DNA from: Planctomycetota bacterium
GTDB taxonomy: Bacteria; Planctomycetota; Phycisphaerae; UBA1845
Reading direction: 5' to 3'
Length of the DNA: 5,371 nucleotides
Assembly (NCBI GenBank): GCA_022566435.1
Contig: JADFIX010000356.1
Coordinates: 1-5,371 of the forward strand
Shown here: piece after piece, positions 1 through 5,371 of the stretch
Numbering within the stretch: position 1 is the first letter of the stretch
Layout of the letters: every line of letters starts with the position of its first letter
Translations under genes and position numbers: made by a program
The notes under the pieces: model-generated
What the model saw: the letters and a program-made list of their open reading frames with translations, nothing else
Databases searched by the model: none
What the model was told of the DNA's origin: nothing

Positions 1-380
1 GTATCAGGGAGAAAGCAATTGCTGTCGGCGGTGCACTGCCCACGGGTTACTTCCCCCGAGCAGTGAGAGTCAACACAGTCTTGGGCCGAGACGCTACAAA
101 CTTCTTTTTCCGGATGGCACCTACCGGAGTCCGTAGAGGCGTCCCAGCCTTCCACCGTCACTTCGATATTGATCAGATCACCGGGCATTGCAATCCCGAT
201 CTGCAAGTTCTGTGTCGGACAACCGCCACCGCACTTCGGCGTGTACGTGCCGTCCGGGTTGACCTCATAGACTTCCGAGACCCACAATTTGAATATTGGG
301 TTTATTTCAGCCCACGTGCAGGCCGACATTAGCCCGACGGCGACACAGAAGATTCTCTTGTTCATGACCGATTTCCTCAT
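1..380 (-). CDS. Exported cysteine-rich protein of unknown function, C-terminus cut off by window edge
   Basis: An open frame reads leftwards from ATG at 380-378 to the window edge, giving 126 codons with no stop, so the C-terminus is missing. Residues 1-24 look like a signal peptide: basic MRKSVMNKR, a hydrophobic stretch from about Ile10 to Ala20, and possible cleavage after Trp-Ala24. MSAC (Cys21) is only a marginal lipobox. The mature part has a short beta-like segment (LWVSEVYEVNPDG, then MPGDLINIEVTVEGWD) and eight cysteines at 50, 54, 88, 95, 102, 107, 116 and 122. The last four sit in CVDSHC and CTADSNC, resembling the C-x-x-D-x-x-C stretches of large exported proteins in Planctomycetota and some Myxococcota (from memory). 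This suggests a disulphide-bonded exterior protein. AAGGGG lies about 8 nt before ATG 380. An in-frame ATG at 365-363, with GAGG 9 nt upstream, is an alternative start that keeps the signal peptide. No enzymatic motif is visible. The gene is real with good confidence; its function is unknown. Confidence 0.8.
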   Translation of the reverse strand, partial: MRKSVMNKRIFCVAVGLMSACTWAEINPIFKLWVSEVYEVNPDGTYTPKCGGGCPTQNLQIGIAMPGDLINIEVTVEGWDASTDSGRCHPEKEVCSVSAQDCVDSHCSGEVTRGQCTADSNCFLPD

Positions 381-729
381 CACTAATTCCCCTTCTATCC
401 AATCGCTGTTCACAGGAACTCCACCGAGCCACCCGTGCGTGCCCAATCGTATCAGTTCGGGTCGCGGTTTTCAATGATTCGTTCGCACAACGTACCCGGC
501 GTTCGTTGCCAAGCGAAATCGTGCGTGTCTTGGTGTAGCAATCGACGCGAGAGTTGCCCGGTGATTAGCGCGATCCCTGAAGATACCCAGAATCCCCCTG
601 ATGCGAAAGTCCAATAATAAACGATCGCAACTCCCCGTCAGATGCTACTTTGCAAGGGTCGACCCAAGTCAAGCACGAATGCTCTAGTCATCCAAGGACA
701 AACTCAAAACTCAGAATACTAAACCCCTG

Positions 730-771
730 TCGACCGATTGCCGCCAAGATTCGACGATATCAACCGGTCGA
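730..771 (-). repeat. Inverted repeat / 10-bp RNA stem at predicted transcript start
   Basis: Plus-strand arms are tcgaccgatt at 730-739 and aaccggtcga at 762-771, separated by 22 nt. In a minus-strand transcript all ten positions pair, with one G-U wobble; on the plus strand the same position is an A-C mismatch. The right arm spans the start expected from the -10 box at 775-780. It could be an operator dyad or a 5' stem-loop that stabilises the leader. A terminator for the upstream dihydroorotase gene is less likely, because only three Ts follow shortly after the stem. Confidence 0.45.
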
Positions 772-774
772 GCC

Positions 775-803
775 ATTATAGGGCAAAACGAGTGCGGTGT
801 CCA
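775..803 (-). promoter_or_regulatory. Near-consensus sigma70-type promoter facing left
   Basis: Read on the minus strand, the -35 box is TGGACA (plus 798-803, five of six matches to TTGACA), followed by a 17-nt spacer and a perfect TATAAT -10 box (plus 775-780). Transcription would start near 768 and run towards the exported Cys-rich protein gene whose start is at 380. Its position after the dihydroorotase stop (897) suggests the exported protein is transcribed independently of pyrC. The box match and ideal spacing are seen directly; activity is inferred. Confidence 0.6.
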
Positions 804-840
804 GCACCAACCTGAGTCATTGGATTCATGTCGTTTTCCC
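781..840. repeat. Spaced inverted repeat around the -35 box
   Basis: gggcaaaacga at 781-791 is mirrored by tcgttttccc at 831-840: ten paired positions with one unpaired base, separated by 39 nt. The arms bracket the -35 element of the leftward promoter. It may be a pair of operator half-sites or a loose stem at the end of the dihydroorotase transcript. With this spacing and composition, chance is a serious alternative. Confidence 0.25.
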
Positions 841-896
841 ACCATTCGACAGGCTATCGGACGCTCGGACTTCAATGATGGCTCTTAGGTCACGAG

Positions 897-2222
897 TCAT
901 TCGATCCCACCGTCCAAGGGCCGTCGTTGCGAGTCTCCCGGGTCATGAAGAACGCATCGACCACGAATCGAACCCCATGCGCGACCTATAACATCCCATC
1001 CTGCGAACGGCGTATTCCTACTTTTCGAGCGAAAAGTCGCTGGGTCTATCTTCCAGCCCCGGTTCGGATCCAAGACGGTCAGGTTCGCAGAATGCCCAGG
1101 CTGTATCGGAGGACGACCCAAACCGAGCACCTCGGCGGGCCCTTTCGAGAACCACCGGACTAAATCGGCCCAGTCCGCGAGCCCTGATTCGATCATCGCG
1201 AGTCGCGCCAGTGGGATGGCCGTCTCGAGCCCAACGATGCCGGGTGGAGCTGACAGGAACCCCTTGGCTTTCTCATCAGCCCCATGTGGGGCATGGTCGG
1301 TCGCGATACAATCAATGGTGCCATCGACAAGCCCGGTGCGGCAGGCCTCCACATCCTCATCTCGTCGCAAGGGCGGGTGCATTTTCGTATTCGGATCGGC
1401 GTTCGCACACGCCTCATCCGTCAGGATCAAGTGGTGCGGGCAGACCTCGGTTGTGACTGGAAGGCCCTTGTTCTTCGCATTTCGGACCATCTCCACCGCA
1501 CGTGCTGTCGAAATGTGGGCCACGTGATACCGTCCGCCGGTTTCTTCACACAATTCAAGATCACGCTCGATCATGGCTTCTTCGGACCGAGGATCGAGAC
1601 CCGGAAAACCTAGTCGTCGCGATATTTCGCCGAGGTGCATGACCCCGCCTGCGGAAATCTCAACATATTCGCAGTGTTGAATCAGCACGGACCCGACACG
1701 CGCCGCCGCACGGAATGCCTCCCTCATGACTTGATCGTCCTCGACGCCCGTACCGTCGTCGCTGAAAGCGACGGCACCCGCCTGGGCGAGGGATTCGAAA
1801 TCGACAATGGCGCGACCGTGACGACCTTGCGTAATGGCCGCGACGGGGCCAACCTCGCAATGGTCCGCTTGGTGGGCTGACCGGCGTATCGCCGCGACGA
1901 TATCCGGATTGTCGACGGGTGGCTGGGTGTTAGGCATGGCGGCGACAAAAGTGAATCCGCCGGCAGCCGCGGCGGCCGTCCCGGTGGCAATCGTCTCTTT
2001 GTGCGTTTGCCCGGGTTCTCGTAGATGCACATGGATATCTAATAACCCCGGACAAACAATCAAGCCGCTGCCGTCGATTACCATGGCGTCACGCGGCGTG
2101 CCGGTGGCCACAATACCGTCCACGACGACCACATCGGAGACTTCGTCACGCTCGCTGAACGGGTCGATAACCCGGGCATTGCGAATCACGAACGCGTCCA
2201 CTGATTCTCGTTCCCATTCCAC
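897..2222 (-). CDS. pyrC: Dihydroorotase, type I (complete)
   Basis: This 441-residue cytosolic enzyme catalyses the reversible cyclisation of N-carbamoyl-L-aspartate to L-dihydroorotate in de novo pyrimidine synthesis. It is an amidohydrolase-superfamily TIM barrel with a beta-sandwich built from both termini. Metal and substrate motifs appear in order: HVHLREPG (His64, His66, Arg68), MPNT near 96-99, the FSDDG aspartate near 155 that type I enzymes use in place of carboxylated lysine, HCE (His183), HISTAR (His236), CPHH (263-264), ATDHAPH (Asp309) and APPGIVGLET. The length fits type I bacterial enzymes (about 420-450). The start is GTG at 2222-2220, preceded by AGGA with 7 nt spacing; an in-frame GTG at codon 8 (2201-2199) is a less supported alternative. 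It ends with TGA. All expected ligands are present, so it should be active. No pyrB or other pyr gene adjoins it, and it diverges from the amidohydrolase gene to its right. Hand-counted GC3 over the first 80 codons is about 64%. Confidence 0.95.
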   Translation of the reverse strand: MEWERESVDAFVIRNARVIDPFSERDEVSDVVVVDGIVATGTPRDAMVIDGSGLIVCPGLLDIHVHLREPGQTHKETIATGTAAAAAGGFTFVAAMPNTQPPVDNPDIVAAIRRSAHQADHCEVGPVAAITQGRHGRAIVDFESLAQAGAVAFSDDGTGVEDDQVMREAFRAAARVGSVLIQHCEYVEISAGGVMHLGEISRRLGFPGLDPRSEEAMIERDLELCEETGGRYHVAHISTARAVEMVRNAKNKGLPVTTEVCPHHLILTDEACANADPNTKMHPPLRRDEDVEACRTGLVDGTIDCIATDHAPHGADEKAKGFLSAPPGIVGLETAIPLARLAMIESGLADWADLVRWFSKGPAEVLGLGRPPIQPGHSANLTVLDPNRGWKIDPATFRSKSRNTPFAGWDVIGRAWGSIRGRCVLHDPGDSQRRPLDGGIE

Positions 2223-2229
2223 ACTTCTA

Positions 2230-2233
2230 TCCT
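2230..2233 (-). promoter_or_regulatory. Ribosome binding site deciding the pyrC GTG start
   Basis: On the minus strand AGGA precedes the GTG start codon with 7 nt between them. This favours GTG 2222 over the in-frame GTG at codon 8, which has only a looser GGGAA 10 nt upstream. Confidence 0.55.
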
Positions 2234-2444
2234 ACGCCTTGCAGCTTATGCGTTTTCACGGCTTGCCTTTTTCCGGGCTCGGTCGATGAAAACGCTTCCG
2301 GGCGATATCCGCCCCATTCTTGCCAAATCACGATCGGTCCAGTTTCCCTCATTCGAACGAATTGATAAAGGCAGTCGCCCGATCCGTTGAAAAACCGCCA
2401 CCCTGCGGACCGAGGAACCGAGGAGGCGAGTAGGGTAGCGGGGT

Positions 2445-2472
2445 TTTACTCCTAGCCCCGACGTGCTAGAAT
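2445..2472 (+). promoter_or_regulatory. Extended -10 promoter facing the amidohydrolase gene
   Basis: The -10 box TAGAAT (2467-2472, five of six) is preceded by TG-c, the extended -10 motif. TTTACT at 2445-2450 (four of six) lies 16 nt upstream as a weak -35 box. The start would fall near 2479, giving a leader of about 73 nt before ATG 2552. A small inverted repeat, CGGGG (2439-2443) with CCCCG (2456-2460), brackets the -35 box and could be an operator, though it is short. Confidence 0.4.
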
Positions 2473-2551
2473 TGCGAGCTATCATCCTATGGGTCGAGCA
2501 GTCGGCGTGGTCCGATCCCGGCGGGTGGCCTGTCACGGAGCGATACGCATC

Positions 2552-2656
2552 ATGGACGCCAAGGCGCTGTTTCCTCGTCCGAAGTATGGACCCGGTAGAT
2601 TTCTCCTGGTCGTCTTACTCGCCCTCTTGTTCTCGTCGACAATTCGTTCCGAAGCG
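2552..2656 (+). other. Probable Sec signal peptide of the amidohydrolase
   Basis: Codons 1-35 encode a basic N-region (Lys4, Arg9, Lys11, Arg16), an 11-residue hydrophobic core (Phe17-Phe27) and a polar end finishing Ser-Glu-Ala35, an acceptable -3/-1 pair for signal peptidase I. There is no cysteine, so it is not a lipoprotein. It implies that the first module works outside the cytoplasm, unlike pyrC next door. Confidence 0.65.
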
Positions 2657-5371
2657 ACGGAGCGCGCTGGTGATGTCGGTACCAAGGAGCCCGAACCGTC
2701 GCTCGTTCTGCTCAACGCGAGGATTTGGACGCCGAGAGACGCCCAAGACCGACCCCCCAATGGACCGGCACCTCCGTCGGCCATTGCGGTCATTGACGAC
2801 AAGATTCTAGCGGTTGGCGATGACGTTACGATCCGCAGATATGTCGGACAAGCCACACGGGTGATCGACGTCGGCGGACGCCGTATTATTCCCGGTATCA
2901 CGGACAGCCACACCCACATGGTCAGCGGCGGTTTTCAAATGGGCCGACTGGCACTTCGCCAGGTCCGCAACAAGTCCGAGTTCATTCAGGCCATTGCCGC
3001 AGCCGCAAAGGCCAAGCAACCCGGCGAGTGGGTGCTCGGCGGCCGCTGGAGTGTCGAAAGCTGGACGGATCCCACCCCACCCCATCGGAGTTGGATCGAC
3101 CCGGTCACCGGTAAGGTGCCTGTTCTCCTTTCGAGAATGGACGGTCACTCGGCCTTGGCGAATTCCGTCGCCTTACGCTTGGCCGGGATCGATGCAAAAG
3201 GACCGAAAGACCCGCAGGGCGGTGAAATCGAACGCGATCCGGCCACGGGGGAACCTACCGGCATTCTCAAGGAATCGGCCGCCGGCTTGGTCAGCGCCCT
3301 GATCCCGGAGCCGTCGACGGCCGAACGGTACGAAGCCCTTCGCAAAGCCATGGCGCACGCCAATTCGCTTGGCGTGACATCCGTCCACGACATGTGCGAA
3401 CCGGGGGATCTGGATGCCTTTCGGTTGGCCGATTCGGATGGCGCGATGACCGTCCGCGTCACGGCGTATCTCAGTGTCGACGATTGGCTGGCATTCTTGG
3501 AAAACGTCGCCACCTACACACACCAGAGCGACATGTTTCGCCTCGCGGGATTCAAAGGCTATATGGACGGTTCGCTCGGGAGTCGCAACGCCTACATGAA
3601 AGAGCCGTACCTGGATTCCACGTCCGACACGCCGTATCCCCGCGGTCAGTTGCACGCCATGGCCGATCCGCCCGCCGAGTTTCGTCGCGTGGTGGCGCTG
3701 GCGGACGCAAGAGGACTTCAGCTTGCGATTCACGCCATCGGCGACCAGGCGAACCATCTGGCTTTGGATGCCTACGAGGCGGCATCGAAGGCCAACGGTC
3801 GTCGCGATGCCCACCACAGAGTCGAACATGCCCAGCATCTGCTCCCTTCTGACATTGCGCGTTTTGCGAAACTGGGGGTGGTGCCTTCGATGCAGCCGTT
3901 CCACAAGGCCGACGACGGACGCTATGCTGACAAGGCGCTCGATGGGGCAAGGCTGAACGGGTCCTATGCCTTTCGACAGCTGCTCGACGCCGGGGCGAAT
4001 CTCTGCTTCGGTAGCGATTGGCCCGTCGTCTCAATCAATCCTTTCGTGGGCATCGCGTCTGCGGTCAATGCGACAACGCTTGATGGTAAGGTCTGGCTAC
4101 CGTCGCACTCGATCAGTCTGGAAGAGGCCCTCGAAGCATACACCCTCTCGCCGGCCCGCGCGATTCAACGCGAGGATCGGCTCGGGACCATCGCGCCGGG
4201 CAAGTTCGCTGATCTTGTGGTTCTGAAAGACGATCCGTTCTCGCTTCCGCCTACCCGTCTCGGCGATGTTCGAATCGCAATGACCATCGTGGCCGGCAAG
4301 ATCGTTTACGTCGGGGAGCGGCGTGATGAGGAGACGGCCGCCGACTTCCGGGTGATCGACGCCAGCGGCAAGTTCGTCACGCCGGGGCTGATCGATTGCC
4401 ATTCGCACACTGGGATCTCGGGCGGGGTGAACGAGGGCACGCAGGCCTGCACGTCCGAGGTGCGCATCGGCGACGTGACCAACCCCGATTCGATCGGCTG
4501 GTACCGCCAACTCGCGGGCGGCGTCACCTGCGTCAACAGCCTGCACGGCTCCGCCAACCCGATCGGGGGACAGAACCAGATCAACAAGGTGCGCTGGGGC
4601 GTACGGCATCCCGACGACATGCACTTCGAGGCCGCGCCGCAGGGCATCAAGTTCGCGCTCGGCGAAAACGTCAAGCAGTCCAACTGGGGCGAGGGTCACA
4701 AGACGCGCTATCCCCAGACGCGCATGGGCGTGGAGACCTACATCCGCGATCGCTTCGACGCCGCGCGCGACTACGCCACGGAGTGGAAGGCGTGGGACGC
4801 GGCGGGCCGTGAGGGCCTGCCTCCCCGGCGCGACCTGGAGCTGGAGGCGCTGGCTGAGGTCCTGGCCGGCACGCGCCTGGTCCACTGCCACAGCTACCGC
4901 CAGGACGAGATCCTGATGCTGTGCCGCGTGGCCGGCGACCACGGCTTCAAGATAGGCACCTTCCAGCACGTGCTCGAGGGCTACAAGGTGGCCGAGGTCA
5001 TCCGCGAGCACGCGTTGGGCGGCTCCGCCTTCAGCGACTGGTGGGCGTACAAGGTGGAGGTGCAGGACGCGATCCCCGACAACGGCTCGATCATGCACGA
5101 CGTCGGCGTGGTCGTGAGCTTCAACTCCGACAGCAACGAGCTGGCGCGGCGCCTGAACGTGGAAGCCGCCAAGGCGGTCAAATACGGCGGCCTCAGCCCC
5201 CAGGAGGCGTTCAAGTTCGTGTCGCTGAACCCGGCCGTCCAGCTCGGCATCGCCGATCGCGTCGGCTCGCTCGAGGCGGGCAAGGACGGAGACTTCGTCA
5301 TATGGTCCGGCGATCCGCTTTCCACGTTCAGCCGCTGCGAAGCTACCTGGATCGACGGGCGCGAGTACTTC
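2552..5371 (+). CDS. Exported tandem amidohydrolase: YtcJ-like module joined to an imidazolonepropionase-like module; no stop before window edge
   Basis: The frame runs for 940 codons from ATG 2552 to the last base with no stop, so the C-terminus is missing. Residues 1-35 form a probable signal peptide (basic start, hydrophobic FLLVVLLALLF at 17-27, cleavage near SEA35). Residues about 45-590 are an Amidohydro_3/YtcJ-like metal-dependent hydrolase; residues about 598-940 belong to a different amidohydrolase group with LHGSANPIGGQNQ. Both keep their metal-binding histidines and aspartates, so each could be catalytic on C-N bonds; substrates cannot be named. GGAG lies 11 nt before ATG 2552. An in-frame ATG at 2489 lacks a ribosome site and lies only about 10 nt from the predicted transcript start. 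The gene diverges from pyrC. Third-position GC jumps from 69% to about 90% at the module boundary, and the second module has no N-terminal strands of its own. The joined protein may therefore be a recombinant fusion or an assembly artefact. I am sure of the reading frame, not that one natural gene is represented. Confidence 0.8.
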   Translation, partial: MDAKALFPRPKYGPGRFLLVVLLALLFSSTIRSEATERAGDVGTKEPEPSLVLLNARIWTPRDAQDRPPNGPAPPSAIAVIDDKILAVGDDVTIRRYVGQATRVIDVGGRRIIPGITDSHTHMVSGGFQMGRLALRQVRNKSEFIQAIAAAAKAKQPGEWVLGGRWSVESWTDPTPPHRSWIDPVTGKVPVLLSRMDGHSALANSVALRLAGIDAKGPKDPQGGEIERDPATGEPTGILKESAAGLVSALIPEPSTAERYEALRKAMAHANSLGVTSVHDMCEPGDLDAFRLADSDGAMTVRVTAYLSVDDWLAFLENVATYTHQSDMFRLAGFKGYMDGSLGSRNAYMKEPYLDSTSDTPYPRGQLHAMADPPAEFRRVVALADARGLQLAIHAIGDQANHLALDAYEAASKANGRRDAHHRVEHAQHLLPSDIARFAKLGVVPSMQPFHKADDGRYADKALDGARLNGSYAFRQLLDAGANLCFGSDWPVVSINPFVGIASAVNATTLDGKVWLPSHSISLEEALEAYTLSPARAIQREDRLGTIAPGKFADLVVLKDDPFSLPPTRLGDVRIAMTIVAGKIVYVGERRDEETAADFRVIDASGKFVTPGLIDCHSHTGISGGVNEGTQACTSEVRIGDVTNPDSIGWYRQLAGGVTCVNSLHGSANPIGGQNQINKVRWGVRHPDDMHFEAAPQGIKFALGENVKQSNWGEGHKTRYPQTRMGVETYIRDRFDAARDYATEWKAWDAAGREGLPPRRDLELEALAEVLAGTRLVHCHSYRQDEILMLCRVAGDHGFKIGTFQHVLEGYKVAEVIREHALGGSAFSDWWAYKVEVQDAIPDNGSIMHDVGVVVSFNSDSNELARRLNVEAAKAVKYGGLSPQEAFKFVSLNPAVQLGIADRVGSLEAGKDGDFVIWSGDPLSTFSRCEATWIDGREYF
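2684..4318 (+). other. Module 1: YtcJ-like Amidohydro_3 domain
   Basis: It opens with the N-terminal beta-sandwich (LVLLNARIWTP, then KILAVGDD) and the first metal motif SHTHM (His120, His122). GFKGYMDGSLGSRNA follows, with Lys335 in the position usually carboxylated in this family, then IHAIGDQAN (His394), RVEHAQ (His426) and FGSDWPV (Asp489). It closes with the family's usual ending, LGTIAPGKFADLVVLKDDP and MTIVAGKIVYVG (to about residue 588). Full-length family members usually stop a few residues after this strand, so module 1 is complete. One difference from the members I recall is MQPFHKADDGRYAD, where they usually read QPTH. Hand-counted GC3 in the last 200 codons is 69%. Confidence 0.8.
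4295..4330 (+). other. Module junction and composition break
   Basis: Within GKIVYVGERRDE (residues 582-593) the protein changes family without losing frame. GKIVYVG is both the closing strand of a YtcJ-like enzyme and a fair match to the DGKI-x-x-VG strand that opens imidazolonepropionase-like enzymes, so the two modules overlap on one strand rather than being joined by a linker. Codons ending in A or T number 31 of 100 for 4019-4318 and 10 of 100 for 4319-4618. Crossover at a short shared sequence in DNA, or an assembler joining two genomes there, would both look like this. Confidence 0.6.
4331..5371 (+). other. Module 2: imidazolonepropionase-like amidohydrolase, truncated at both ends
   Basis: Recognisable parts in order are VIDASGKFVTPGLIDCHSHT (His617, His619), LAGGVTCVNSLHGSANPIGGQ (664-674 at its end), GIKFALGEN (Lys700, a candidate carboxylated lysine), TRMGVETYIRD, LVHCHSYRQDEI (His778, His780), TFQHVLEGYKVA (His806), GGSAFSDWW, VSFNSDSNELARRL (Asp860), SLNPAVQLGIADRVGSLE and GKDGDFVIWSGDPL. 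The set is characteristic of periplasmic or cytosolic amidohydrolases annotated as imidazolonepropionase-related in Planctomycetota, Acidobacteriota and relatives. The roughly 45-residue N-terminal strand region before VIDASGK is absent except for the shared GKIVYVG. The C-terminal tail after DGREYF, normally some tens of residues, lies beyond the window. GC3 is 90-93%, well above everything to its left. Confidence 0.7.

Larger units (their letters stand above)
381..896. other. Intergenic region, mostly the leader of the exported protein gene
   Basis: This stretch separates the dihydroorotase stop codon from the start of the exported Cys-rich protein. Both genes read leftwards. I find no convincing coding frame: the short frames present have no domain-like sequence or good ribosome binding site. 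What it does hold is a strong-looking minus-strand promoter (775-803), an inverted repeat at the predicted transcript start (730-771) and a longer-range inverted repeat around the promoter (781-840). The 381-770 part would be a leader of nearly 390 nt. A weaker second promoter is possible within it (minus-strand TATTAT with CTGACG 16 nt upstream). I do not recognise a riboswitch class here, and I see no classic hairpin plus T-run terminator after the dihydroorotase gene. Confidence 0.6.
2223..2551. other. Divergent intergenic region between pyrC and the exported amidohydrolase
   Basis: These 329 nt separate two genes transcribed away from each other, so both promoters should lie here. The pyrC ribosome binding site (AGGA, plus 2230-2233) is at the left end and a rightward extended -10 promoter is at 2445-2472. 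A small perfect inverted repeat, GGGCG-ATATC-CGCCC (2300-2314), sits about 80 nt upstream of pyrC. I could not identify a convincing leftward promoter; TTCAAC/TTATCA-like boxes are weak. A minus-strand frame through this region has no recognisable protein character. Confidence 0.55.

Noticed and set aside
63..332. Plus-strand frame of 89 codons at the left edge
   Set aside because: It is the shadow of the minus-strand exported Cys-rich protein, which has a signal peptide, ribosome site and structured Cys pattern.
392..2232. The 9-mer cttctatcc occurs upstream of both minus-strand genes (392-400 and 2224-2232)
   Set aside because: It overlaps the ribosome-binding regions, sits at different distances from the two start codons, and a 9-mer match in leader sequence is easily chance.
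1834..2289. Plus-strand frame of 151 codons opposite the start of pyrC
   Set aside because: It is antisense to the HVHLREPG region of pyrC, with a Ser/Thr/Pro-rich product of no family.
2246..2536. Minus-strand frame of 96 codons just upstream of pyrC, possibly a small co-transcribed gene
   Set aside because: The product is Arg/Ser-rich without domain or motif, is not a pyrB end, and would cover the rightward promoter and leader. I treat the stretch as intergenic.
2489..2551. Upstream in-frame ATG at 2489 as the amidohydrolase start
   Set aside because: It would put 21 arginine-rich residues before the signal peptide, has no Shine-Dalgarno sequence, and lies only about 10 nt from the predicted transcript start.
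3173..3904. Minus-strand frame of 243 codons opposite module 1
   Set aside because: It is antisense to conserved YtcJ-like motifs (GFKGYMDG, IHAIGD). The product has no domain and no ribosome binding site that I can see.
4097..5098. Minus-strand frame of 333 codons opposite the amidohydrolase
   Set aside because: It lies antisense to clear domain motifs in the GC-rich module, where the lack of AT-rich stops leaves long empty frames. Its product is low-complexity (Ala, Val, Arg, His rich) with no recognisable domain.
1..5371. Search for CRISPR arrays, tRNA or rRNA genes, insertion sequences, attachment sites and phage genes
   Set aside because: No regularly spaced repeats, cloverleaf, rRNA-like stretch, transposase motif or terminal repeats were seen by eye on either strand.

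Overview
The window looks like a fragment of an environmental bacterial genome. A Planctomycetota-like origin is my best guess. It rests on the style of the exported Cys-rich protein at the left edge, the moderately high GC and the long non-coding leader. No rRNA, tRNA or ribosomal marker is present to confirm it.

Layout, left to right. (1) Positions 1-380, minus strand: the N-terminal part of an exported cysteine-rich protein of unknown function, cut by the left edge. (2) Positions 381-896: about 0.5 kb without a convincing gene. It carries a near-consensus sigma70-type promoter on the minus strand (TGGACA, 17 nt, TATAAT) and a 10-bp stem at the predicted transcript start, giving the exported protein a leader of nearly 390 nt. 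(3) Positions 897-2222, minus strand: a complete type I dihydroorotase (pyrC), the third step of de novo pyrimidine synthesis. (4) Positions 2223-2551: a divergent intergenic region with an extended -10 promoter facing right. (5) Positions 2552-5371, plus strand: a 940-codon reading frame with no stop that runs off the right edge. It starts with a signal peptide, continues as an essentially complete YtcJ-like (Amidohydro_3) amidohydrolase, and then passes in frame into most of a second, imidazolonepropionase-like amidohydrolase.

The most noteworthy point is that in-frame junction near 4295-4330. Hand-counted GC at third codon positions is 69% in each of the two 100-codon blocks before it, and 90% then 93% in the two blocks after it. 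The second module also lacks the N-terminal strands such enzymes normally have and borrows the GKIVYVG strand that ends the first. This could be a real recombinational fusion with foreign DNA, or a chimeric join made during assembly. Sequence alone does not decide, and I lean slightly to an assembly chimera.

Functionally, pyrC is a housekeeping cytosolic enzyme. The exported amidohydrolase and exported Cys-rich protein have no evident pathway link to it. Three amidohydrolase-superfamily modules within about 4.5 kb is notable, but I see no evidence that they form one system.
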